A stretch of 9,138 nucleotides of DNA from positions 1 to 9,138 of the forward strand of contig CBHYLN010000179.1 in NCBI GenBank assembly GCA_966128725.1, in the 5' to 3' direction. Position 1 is the stretch's first letter. The number at the start of each line of letters is the position of its first letter. Origin of the DNA: JAFDZV01 sp966128725. GTDB taxonomy: Bacteria > Bacteroidota > Ignavibacteria > OLB7. Below, piece by piece: positions 1 through 6,152 of this stretch. A model generated the notes under the pieces. That model saw only the letters and a list, made by a program, of their open reading frames with translations, was not told the origin of the DNA and made no database searches. A program made the translations under genes and the position numbers.

Positions 1-20
1 CAACCGGCCGGCGGTACATG

Positions 21-731
21 TCATGCGAGATCGAAAAGCAGGAACTCGGCGCCGTCGCCATCATCTGCAACGCCAACAATGTTCAGCTCGGCTTCGGCCT
101 CGATCGCCGCGCCATCCCCGGCATGCAGCGTGGTGCCGTTAAGGGCCACCGTTCCCCGCACAACCTGAATCCAGGCATAACGCCCGGGCGCCGGCACATG
201 CCGTACTTCCTGGCCGGCATCAAGCACCGACGCATACAGCGCGGCATCCTGGTTGATCCGTACCGAACCGTCGCGACCGTCGTTCGAGGCAACCAGCCGC
301 AGCCGACCGGATTTTTCGGCCGTTGGGAACGTACGCTGTTCGTAGCCTGGCGTGGCCGCCTCCCTGTCCGGCACGATCCAGATCTGCAGGAAGTGCACGG
401 GCTCGGTTTTGGAATGATTGTACTCGCTGTGCATCACTCCGGTGCCGGCACTCATGCGCTGCACGTCGCCGGGCACCATCACCGATCCATTGCCCATGCT
501 GTCGTTATGCTCAAGCGCGCCGGCCAGCACATAGGTGATAATCTCCATGTCGCGATGGCCGTGCCTGCCAAATCCTTCCCCGGCTGCCACCCGGTCCTCG
601 TTGATGACACGCAACGAACGGAATCCCATGTGATCGCGATCGTAGTAATTGGCGAACGAGAACGTGTGATGCGTATCCAGCCACCCATGATTCATATGCC
701 CACGCTCGGCCGCTGGTCGAACTGTAATCAT
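21..731 (-). CDS. Pirin family protein (bicupin, YhhW/quercetinase-like)
   Basis: The 236-residue protein has the full pirin architecture. In the N-terminal cupin, the expected metal ligands are His57 and His59 in RHGHRDMEIITYVL, and His101 and Glu103 in GVMHSEYN; these match the 2-His/1-His/1-Glu iron site of human pirin and E. coli YhhW. The motif GALEHNDSMGN (71-81) is also typical. The C-terminal half (about 130-236) is the second, degenerate cupin. Some family members have quercetin 2,3-dioxygenase activity in vitro, but the physiological substrate is usually unknown. It has no signal peptide and is probably cytoplasmic. The ATG at 731 is supported by GGGAG (738-742 on the complement) six bases upstream and by the conserved N-terminal residues HTFSFANYYD. 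A 211-bp gap with inverted repeats separates it from the upstream methyltransferase, so it may have its own promoter. Confidence 0.93.
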   Translation of the reverse strand: MITVRPAAERGHMNHGWLDTHHTFSFANYYDRDHMGFRSLRVINEDRVAAGEGFGRHGHRDMEIITYVLAGALEHNDSMGNGSVMVPGDVQRMSAGTGVMHSEYNHSKTEPVHFLQIWIVPDREAATPGYEQRTFPTAEKSGRLRLVASNDGRDGSVRINQDAALYASVLDAGQEVRHVPAPGRYAWIQVVRGTVALNGTTLHAGDGAAIEAEAELNIVGVADDGDGAEFLLFDLA

Positions 732-756
732 CTCAATCTCCCGTTTGATCCGAAGC

Positions 757-771
757 AGTTTGGTACAAACT
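757..771 (-). promoter_or_regulatory. Inverted repeat upstream of pirin gene, possible operator
   Basis: On the minus strand this reads AGTTTG-TAC-CAAACT, a perfect 6-bp inverted repeat with a 3-base centre. It ends 25 bases before the pirin ATG, where a promoter or operator would be expected. No convincing -35/-10 pair was identified around it. The role as a repressor or activator site is inference. Confidence 0.35.
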
Positions 772-883
772 ACACCCGTTCGGCGCTCGATCGCCGCCGT
801 AATCGCCCACGCCCTTCAACACGGGGGCATCGGGCCTAATCCACGGCAGGCTGAAGCGCGAACATGGCAATGACGAATTCGCA

Positions 884-905
884 GCGACAATTATTGTCGC
901 GACAA
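884..905. promoter_or_regulatory. Overlapping palindromes built from three CGACAA half-sites
   Basis: CGACAA occurs at 885-890, inverted as TTGTCG at 894-899, and again at 900-905. The first two form a perfect 8-bp inverted repeat (884-891/893-900) around one base. The last two form the perfect 12-bp palindrome TTGTCGCGACAA. A plus-strand TATAAT follows at 907-912. The block lies between the methyltransferase stop (943) and the pirin start (731). No T-run follows on either strand, so a protein-binding site is likelier than a terminator. The binding protein is unknown. Confidence 0.45.
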
Positions 906-942
906 ATATAATACAACCGCATCTGTTCCTGCGCCCGAATGT

Positions 943-1716
943 TCAGTCGCGCTGAAGACGAAACGCAACCGAGTTGGGCGACATACGCAACCGACGGACG
1001 AATGCGGCATCCAGGCCATCCGGTGCGGCAACCGGCACCGCGGGCTCATCGAATTCGGACACAACGAAGCCGGCCTTGGTAAACATGCGCCAATACGCCG
1101 ATAGCGGCCGGTGGTATGCCACAAACGGCGTTGTGAAGTGCCCCCACTCCTCGGTGTATTCGTAGCTGTCGAAATACGACCGCCGCCAGTGGTACACCGT
1201 ACTGCCATCCAGGAACTTGCCAACACCACCATCCGGCGGCGAGAAACACGGGTGCGACAGGACGATCACCGCAACGCCACCGGGGCGCAATACGCGATGG
1301 AACTCGGCAACGGTCGATTCGGCATCACACACGTCCATCAGCACGTAGTTGCTGACAACGCGATCGAACGATGACGAAGGCAGCATCGAGAGTTCGGATA
1401 CCGACGACGTTATCCAGCGAATATCAACCGCAAGCTCGGCTGCACGCGCCGCGCCGATTGCCACCATGCGCTCGGCGTGATCCACCGCGGTAACGCGTGC
1501 CCCCTGGCCCGCAAGCTTGATGGCCAGATACCCCGTTCCGCATCCTGCGTCCAGCAGATCGAGCCCGGCCACGTCGCCAAGCATGCGCGTCAACACCGGA
1601 TCGGAATTGTACAGACGGTTCTTGTCACCATGCTGACCCACCTGCTGATGCCATTCGTCGGCCTTGGCGTTCCACGAGGCGCTTAACCGTGCATCGGAGT
1701 GCGAGGAGCTGGCCAT
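943..1716 (-). CDS. Class I SAM-dependent methyltransferase, substrate unknown
   Basis: The 257-residue protein has a Rossmann-type methyltransferase domain of the Methyltransf_11/25 kind. Motif I is LLDAGCGTGYLAIKLA (54-69). The acidic end of strand beta-2 is Asp79 in VTAVDH. Motif IV is FDRVVSNYVLMDV (117-129), and a post-motif LRPGGVAVIVLSHPCFSP runs from 143 to 160. The C-terminal third (about 160-257) is specific to its subgroup and would carry the substrate-binding part; I cannot name the substrate. It has no signal peptide. The ATG at 1716 has AAGGA only two bases upstream, which is short but usable. The gene starts 60 bp after the stop of the trans-sulfuration gene on the same strand, so the two may be cotranscribed. 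Any shared sulfur or SAM role is only a guess. Confidence 0.9.
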   Translation of the reverse strand: MASSSHSDARLSASWNAKADEWHQQVGQHGDKNRLYNSDPVLTRMLGDVAGLDLLDAGCGTGYLAIKLAGQGARVTAVDHAERMVAIGAARAAELAVDIRWITSSVSELSMLPSSSFDRVVSNYVLMDVCDAESTVAEFHRVLRPGGVAVIVLSHPCFSPPDGGVGKFLDGSTVYHWRRSYFDSYEYTEEWGHFTTPFVAYHRPLSAYWRMFTKAGFVVSEFDEPAVPVAAPDGLDAAFVRRLRMSPNSVAFRLQRD

Positions 1717-1776
1717 GATCCTTGATGATGAGAGTGAGAAAATCGAGTTGCCTCAATCCAGCAATCCATCCGGCAA

Positions 1777-2895
1777 TCAATCCAATGCGGTTGCCAGATC
1801 GGCGATAAGGTCATCCGGATGCTCCAACCCCACCGATATCCGAAGCAGATTCGGCGGCGTAAGCGTTCCCGGGGATTCAACCGAGGCGCGATGTTCGATA
1901 AGGCTGTGAACCGCGCCAAGGCTTGTGGCGCGTGTAAACACCGAAACACGTGCGGCCACCGCCAGGGCTTCGGCCGCGCCGCCAACCACCTGTATCGAAA
2001 GAAGGCCGCCAAACGCCGACATCTGGCGAGCGGCCAGCATATGGCCCGGATGGTGTTCCAGGCCCGGATAATGCACATGGGCCACACGGGGGTGCGCGCT
2101 CAGGAAACGCGCCACCTGCAACGCGCTGGCCGATTGAGCACGCACCCGATATGGGAGCGTTGCGATGCCGCGCAGCGCCAACCAGCAATCGAACGGCGAG
2201 GGCACGCCCCCGGATAACTTCTGCATCGTCTCCACCCGTGCAAAGAACTCGGAGCGCTCGCGCGCTGCAATAACGCCAAGAAGCAGATCGCTGTGCCCGC
2301 CCAGATACTTGGTGGCAGAATGCAACACCAGATCGGCACCAAGCTCCAACGGCCGCTGCAACACGGGCGTGCCAACCGTGTTATCAAACAACGACAGGGC
2401 CGAGGCCTGGCGCGCAATGGCCGAAACAGCCTGGATGTCCACAACCTTCAACAACGGGTTGCTGGGTGTTTCGCCCCACACCAGGCGGGTATTCGGCCGG
2501 ATCGCGCCGGCAAGCGCGTCCAGATCGGCCAGATCAACACGCGTGTGTTGCAGCCCCCAGCGGGCAAACAGCTCGGCCAGCATTTCTGTGGTGCCGTAAT
2601 ACGCGTCGGTATCAACAACGATATGATCGCCGGGTGCAAGCGCCTGCAGTACCGCAGCCGCCGCCGCGGTGCCGGATGCAAACGCCGCCGCTGCCGCCGC
2701 CCCTTCCAGACTTGCCACACAGGCCTGCAACGCATCGCGGTTCGGGTTGCCGGCCCTGGAATAGATGTAGCCATCGGGATACTCGCCGTTGGCTTCGCGA
2801 AGGAATGTTGTGGATGGGTAAATCGGTGAGGCCACCGAACCGGCTGTTCGGTCGCTCAGGGCTCCCGCGTGAACGGCAAGGGTTTCAATGTTCAT
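1777..2895 (-). CDS. PLP-dependent trans-sulfuration enzyme (cystathionine gamma-synthase/lyase family)
   Basis: The 372-residue protein is a full-length Cys/Met-metabolism PLP enzyme. The phosphate-binding YSRAGNPN (45-52) is near the N-terminus. Tyr100 in YYGTT should stack on the cofactor. ETPSNPLLKVVDI (142-154) and Asp171 in LFDNTVGTP, which binds the pyridine nitrogen, follow. Lys196 in HSATKYLGGHSD is the Schiff-base lysine, and Arg352 in LLRISVGLEHPDDL binds the substrate carboxylate. The family includes cystathionine gamma-synthase, cystathionine gamma- and beta-lyases and methionine gamma-lyase. Sequence alone does not separate these, particularly because the usual Glu of the SLGG-x-E segment is His330 here. 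The ATG at 2895 is preceded by AAGG about ten bases upstream. It is probably the first gene of a unit with the methyltransferase. Its stop is followed in frame by a near-repeat of its last codons. Confidence 0.93.
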   Translation of the reverse strand: MNIETLAVHAGALSDRTAGSVASPIYPSTTFLREANGEYPDGYIYSRAGNPNRDALQACVASLEGAAAAAAFASGTAAAAAVLQALAPGDHIVVDTDAYYGTTEMLAELFARWGLQHTRVDLADLDALAGAIRPNTRLVWGETPSNPLLKVVDIQAVSAIARQASALSLFDNTVGTPVLQRPLELGADLVLHSATKYLGGHSDLLLGVIAARERSEFFARVETMQKLSGGVPSPFDCWLALRGIATLPYRVRAQSASALQVARFLSAHPRVAHVHYPGLEHHPGHMLAARQMSAFGGLLSIQVVGGAAEALAVAARVSVFTRATSLGAVHSLIEHRASVESPGTLTPPNLLRISVGLEHPDDLIADLATALD

Positions 2896-3013
2896 CGTTG
2901 ATTCGCCTTAGATGGTCTGGTTGATACTACCCGCAACATTATTCATACCACGCCCAAACATCGTGGTGGCTTTGGCCCATACGGCTCACGTAATAAGTAT
3001 CACCAAGGCAAAT

Positions 3014-3050
3014 ATCGCATCGCCATGCGATTGCCGGGGGCTGTGGCGAT
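3014..3050 (-). promoter_or_regulatory. Two mutually exclusive stems upstream of trans-sulfuration gene
   Basis: Read on the minus strand, ATCGCCA (3050-3044) can pair perfectly with TGGCGAT (3025-3019). ATCGCAT (3031-3025) can instead pair perfectly with ATGCGAT (3020-3014) around a GGCG loop. The second stem uses bases of the first, so both cannot form at once. The block is 119-155 bases before the ATG. A leader-RNA switch is possible but depends on transcription starting upstream of 3050, which I cannot show. Confidence 0.3.
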
Positions 3051-3126
3051 CAACTAATTTGGATGCAGCTATTCGGATGTCAAGCGACCAGATATCCAGA
3101 TAGTCGGGTTCTCGGTTGAGAATTCA

Positions 3127-3187
3127 AAAGCAAGACCGCGCGTCTCGCACGAGTGGAGAGAGAGTGCCGGGGCGCGCGGCTTCTTTT
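3127..3187 (-). terminator. Candidate rho-independent terminator, possibly bidirectional
   Basis: A 7-bp GC stem (CCGCGCG at 3136-3142, CGCGCGG at 3173-3179) is extended by a further G-C/A-T part after a one-base bulge. The outer arms are A-rich on the left and T-rich on the right (CTTCTTTTG), so U-rich ends occur in both directions. It lies about 120 bp past the cupin stop (3310) and before the trans-sulfuration gene, a sensible place to end the 5818-3310 transcript. The 30-base loop is large, which lowers confidence. Confidence 0.4.
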
Positions 3188-3309
3188 GCCTATCATTGAT
3201 TCACCACGCATCCGTAGCAAATCAACAGCACACCCACCCCTCCGACTCCGGCTGGAAGGAGCCACCCCCAATCAGCAGGTTAACTTCATCGAATCCCATC
3301 ACCGGGCTG

Positions 3310-3672
3310 TTACGCCAGGTGCTTCAAATCCAGACGTGTCCGGTCGTTTCGCTCGGCGCCTGTGTTCACCGTTGTGGCGGGCTCCACAAGCATGATCCAC
3401 GCTTCCTCCGGAGCAACAGGGCGGTGCTCCGTGCCCCGCGGCACCACGATGAACTCGCCCTCGCCAAGCTCAACCTCCCGGTCGCGGAACTGCATCACCA
3501 ACCGTCCCTTGACAACAAGGAACAGCTCATCCTCCGCATCGTGGTGATGCCATACAAACTCGCCCTGCACCCGTGCCAGCTTTATCGCCGTGCTGTTAAC
3601 CATGCCGGCGATGTGCGGGCTCCACAACTCATCAACCGATGCAAAGGCCTGCTCAAGGTTCACTACGTTCAT
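3310..3672 (-). CDS. Small single-domain cupin protein
   Basis: This 120-residue protein is one cupin fold. Motif 1 is G37-x5-then HHH with His42 and His44 as ligands, Glu49 and Gly56 (GEFVWHHHDAEDELFLVVKG). Motif 2 is GEFIVVPRGTEHRP (72-85) with Pro78, Gly80 and the fourth ligand His83. All four metal ligands (His42, His44, Glu49, His83) are present, so a divalent-metal site is expected. Small cupins of this sort range from isomerases and dioxygenases to sensors, and I cannot assign a substrate. It has no signal peptide. The ATG at 3672 has GGAG about eight bases upstream and lies inside the end of the THUMP methyltransferase gene (20-bp overlap), so translation is probably coupled. It is the last gene of the 5818-3310 unit. 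Confidence 0.9.
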   Translation of the reverse strand: MNVVNLEQAFASVDELWSPHIAGMVNSTAIKLARVQGEFVWHHHDAEDELFLVVKGRLVMQFRDREVELGEGEFIVVPRGTEHRPVAPEEAWIMLVEPATTVNTGAERNDRTRLDLKHLA

Positions 3673-4894
3673 CGTCCGGCTCCGGCTGATGGGATTCCTG
3701 ATGCCGCACGCGGCGCGAGCCCTGATACAGGTCGTACTGCAGCAGGCGGCAATCGATTGTGGTGTTGTAATACGGGATCTTCCTGGCGGTGCGCAGGCCG
3801 ATCCGCTTGCTCAACTCCGCGCTTCCGGTAAACACATACCCCGTATACCCCGCGCATCGCTGCTTGAAAAAGTCGCCGATGCGCGAATACGTCCCCTCCA
3901 GCTTGCGGATTTCGCCCAGGCGTTCCCCATACTCCGGGTTCATCACAACCACGCCCCAACCCGTGGGGACCGGGGTATCGGCGAAATCGCAGCAGCTGAA
4001 TTCGATCAGGTGATCAACGCCCGCCGCCGCCGCATTTTTCCTGGCCGCGGTCACCGCATCCGGGTTGGCATCGCTTGCGATGATACGCCCCTCGATCCGC
4101 CGATGCGCAGCCGACCGTGCCCGCCGCCGCATCGACTCGAAATGCGCCGCATCGTAGTCGCGCAGGGCCATGAACGCAAACCGCTCGCGCGTAAGCCCGG
4201 GCGCGCGGCCCAGCGCTATCAGCGCGGCCTCGATCGCCAGCGTGCCGCTTCCGCACATCGGGTTGATGAAATCACCATCGCCCATCCAGCCGGTTTCCAG
4301 CACCACCGCGGCGGCCAGCGATTCCTGCATCGGCGCCTTCCAGGGCAGCTTGCGGTACCCGCGCCGCGAAAGCGGCTCGCCGGATGTATCGAGATACACG
4401 GCGCACTGGTCATCCTTCCAATACAGGAACACCACAACGCCATCGCGCGACGCGCCGGAATCCGGACGCTGGCCCGTTGCCTCACGAATACGGTCAACGA
4501 TGGCATCCTTGCATTTCACGTTCGCGAACTGGGTGTCGCGAATGCTGGGCGTATCAACCGAGGAAACAACGGTGACATATCCGTCGGCCGGGATGTATTG
4601 TTCCCACGGGATGTCGATCACGTTGGTATACATCTGTGCGGGCGTATCGGCCGCGAATGCGCGGGCCAGATACAGCACGCGATGCCCGGTGCGCACGTTG
4701 AGGTTCAGCCACATGGCGTCGTCAAGTGTCCCCTCGGCCTGCACGCCGGTTACCATCTCCTTGCCGCCCACAATGCCAAGCGCCTCAACCTCCCGCGCAA
4801 GGTGGGAAGAGAGGCGCTTCGGACATGTTATCAGGAGTGTGCTCTGCTGTCGGAAAATGGACATGGTCGACGATTGGTGTTGGGGAATGGACAC
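3653..4894 (-). CDS. THUMP-domain RNA methyltransferase (RlmL-type 23S rRNA guanine-N2 methyltransferase homologue)
   Basis: The 413-residue protein has an N-terminal ferredoxin-like/THUMP part (about 15-170) and a C-terminal Rossmann methyltransferase. GYRKLPWKAPMQESLAAAVV (179-198) leads into motif I, INPMCGSGTLAIEAA (210-224). Strand beta-2 ends in ASDANPDAV (273-281). The catalytic motif IV reads NPEYGERLG (319-327), and the end IDCRLLQYDLYQG is typical of the family. E. coli RlmL makes m2G2445 in 23S rRNA but is about 700 residues because it is fused to RlmK; here only the RlmL half is present. Motif IV has Glu where NPPY is usual. The longest frame begins with GTG at 4894, 18 bp after the TraB/GumN stop; an ATG at 4864 is equally plausible, since neither has a strong ribosome site and the first ten residues look non-conserved. 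Confidence 0.92.
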   Translation of the reverse strand: MSIPQHQSSTMSIFRQQSTLLITCPKRLSSHLAREVEALGIVGGKEMVTGVQAEGTLDDAMWLNLNVRTGHRVLYLARAFAADTPAQMYTNVIDIPWEQYIPADGYVTVVSSVDTPSIRDTQFANVKCKDAIVDRIREATGQRPDSGASRDGVVVFLYWKDDQCAVYLDTSGEPLSRRGYRKLPWKAPMQESLAAAVVLETGWMGDGDFINPMCGSGTLAIEAALIALGRAPGLTRERFAFMALRDYDAAHFESMRRRARSAAHRRIEGRIIASDANPDAVTAARKNAAAAGVDHLIEFSCCDFADTPVPTGWGVVVMNPEYGERLGEIRKLEGTYSRIGDFFKQRCAGYTGYVFTGSAELSKRIGLRTARKIPYYNTTIDCRLLQYDLYQGSRRVRHQESHQPEPDDERSEP

Positions 4895-4912
4895 AGCGGC
4901 ACGTGCCGGCGC

Positions 4913-5818
4913 CTACAACTGCTCAACGGTGTAACCGCGTTGGCGTAGAAGATCAACAACACCGCCCGGGCCAACAAGGTGCAGCGCCCCTACAACAACC
5001 AGATATCGCTCGGTGCCCTTCAGGTAGGATTCGATCTGCGGTATCCAGTTGCGATTGCGCCGGAACACCAGGCCTTCGTACAGAATCGAATCGCTTTTCA
5101 CGTACTGCGACAGCAGCTTCTCCAGAATCGTGAGATCGCCGCTGCGCCACGATTTCAGGATGATGTCCAGCTCGTTGGTCGATTGTTTTGCATCCAGCAT
5201 CTGCCGCAGGAATTGCTCCTGCGCCTTGTCCGGCAGTTCGGAGAACACGGAAATCTGATCGTCAACTGTCTCCAGGCCCGCAACCGGCTTTCGTTGCTCG
5301 CCAGCCTTCTTGTGAAAATAGAAATCGATGCCGTACTCGGCCTGCATTCCCCCCTGCTGCATTCCCGTGCCCATCAACATGAACGCGGCCATCCAGGGCT
5401 TCAGCAGGTTGAACATCGACATCTCAAGACCCAACTGCTTGACACGCTTCTTCAGCTTGGCGTATGTGGCCTTGGAAACCCCGTCCTTCAGGGTGCGCCC
5501 GTCCATGTATACACCCTTCATCATGATCGCCATCGAGCTTCCAAGCTGGTCCAGGCTGTCGAGATTCAACTCGAACACCACGCGGTCGGAACTGTCGAAC
5601 GCACGCTCGATGGGCGACGGCAACGGGTACATCGACTTCGGAAGCGCGTGCACCGAACCAAGCAGGTACACGACGGATGTGCCGGTTTGCACCCGCCATA
5701 ACATGTTACGCTGCGCCGCGCCGGGGGTCTGGGAAATACCATGCACGCCCGGCACAAGGTTGAGCCACAGGAGTGCGAGGAAGCCGAAGGCGCGCCGGGT
5801 TCGTAGAAGATCAAACAT
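4913..5818 (-). CDS. TraB/GumN family protein, exported
   Basis: The 301-residue protein begins with a signal peptide: basic MFDLLRTRRA, hydrophobic FGFLALLWLNLVPG, and likely cleavage after VHG (about residue 27). The mature part shows the two GxxH motifs that define the family: GSVHALPKSMYPLP (54-67) near the start and GALHLVGPGGVVDLL (277-291) near the end, plus FELN (82-85). Length and architecture fit TraB/GumN proteins, which share their core with the Tiki metalloproteases. A periplasmic or envelope-associated protease-like role is therefore possible, but the bacterial substrates are not known. It is the first gene of a three-gene unit and sits 18 bp before the rRNA methyltransferase. 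The ATG at 5818 is chosen for the signal peptide; no strong Shine-Dalgarno sequence precedes it. Confidence 0.93.
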   Translation of the reverse strand: MFDLLRTRRAFGFLALLWLNLVPGVHGISQTPGAAQRNMLWRVQTGTSVVYLLGSVHALPKSMYPLPSPIERAFDSSDRVVFELNLDSLDQLGSSMAIMMKGVYMDGRTLKDGVSKATYAKLKKRVKQLGLEMSMFNLLKPWMAAFMLMGTGMQQGGMQAEYGIDFYFHKKAGEQRKPVAGLETVDDQISVFSELPDKAQEQFLRQMLDAKQSTNELDIILKSWRSGDLTILEKLLSQYVKSDSILYEGLVFRRNRNWIPQIESYLKGTERYLVVVGALHLVGPGGVVDLLRQRGYTVEQL

Positions 5819-6152
5819 CGATCGGAATTACCAGTGACAGGGATAAACGGTATGCGACACGCCGAATCGCGTGCACGGCGCCCGCATGCCGGGTTGCAGA
5901 CGGAGCTGGGCAACCGGAATTGCCCGCTATCGGACTGTTGAACAGTACCACACGCGGCGCCGGCCTTCGCGCCGATTGCCGCGGCATACATAAGAACGTC
6001 GCGCTCGCATCAGTTGGGCCGCGATGCCAACCGAACAGCCGTACAAAATAGCAGGATCTTACGCTACCGATGCATATTGCGCGCCAGCTACCGATGCAGC
6101 ACAGCCGTGCACAGCCAATCAGGTTTACCGCATCCCGCCCTTGCAACAGCAT
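5819..6152. other. 334-bp divergent intergenic region with three inverted repeats
   Basis: This lies between the TraB/GumN start (minus) and the chosen glycosyltransferase start (plus), so it should contain both promoters. I could not pick either out by consensus. It holds three perfect inverted repeats: GGGCAA/TTGCCC with a 6-base loop (5908-5925), ACTGTT-G-AACAGT (5934-5946), and CGGCGC/GCGCCG with an 8-base loop (5955-5974). It also has a 12-bp direct repeat GCTACCGATGCA at 6063-6074 and 6087-6098. The glycosyltransferase frame is open back to an ATG at 6024, but that stretch looks non-coding. Confidence 0.5.

Larger units (their letters stand above)
2896..3309. other. 414-bp intergenic region with several inverted repeats, no credible gene
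   Basis: No reading frame here looks real; a 63-codon minus-strand frame at 3080-3271 is Arg/Ser-rich and has no recognisable motif. The region should hold the promoter and leader of the trans-sulfuration gene and the end of the cupin transcript. It contains a 6-bp stem ACCACG/CGTGGT (2947-2952/2962-2967), two competing 7-bp stems (3014-3050) and a terminator-like hairpin (3127-3187). I found no convincing promoter and no match to known SAM-type riboswitch cores. Confidence 0.6.

Noticed and set aside
18..839. Long plus-strand open frame opposite the pirin gene
   Set aside because: It is antisense to a protein with complete pirin motifs; its own product is His/Arg/Pro-rich with no domain. 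Long antisense frames are expected in GC-rich DNA.
2896..3120. SAM-type riboswitch upstream of the trans-sulfuration gene
   Set aside because: The position would suit one, but I could not match the conserved core of the SAM-I, SAM-II or SAH classes.
3080..3271. Possible 63-residue minus-strand gene in the 414-bp gap
   Set aside because: It is Arg/Ser-rich, has no ribosome site or motif, and overlaps the terminator-like hairpin; chance is the simplest explanation.
3590..4948. 452-codon plus-strand open frame opposite the THUMP methyltransferase, and another at 4170-4934
   Set aside because: Both are complementary to a well-supported methyltransferase with ordered motifs, and neither product shows recognisable domains.
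4979..5701. 240-codon plus-strand frame opposite the TraB/GumN gene
   Set aside because: The minus-strand product has a signal peptide and both GxxH motifs, while the plus-strand product is low-complexity and unrecognised.
5934..5946. LexA/SOS box reading of ACTGTTGAACAGT
   Set aside because: The CTG and CAG halves are separated by only 5 bases instead of the 10 of the proteobacterial box, and the GAAC-N4-GTTC form is absent.
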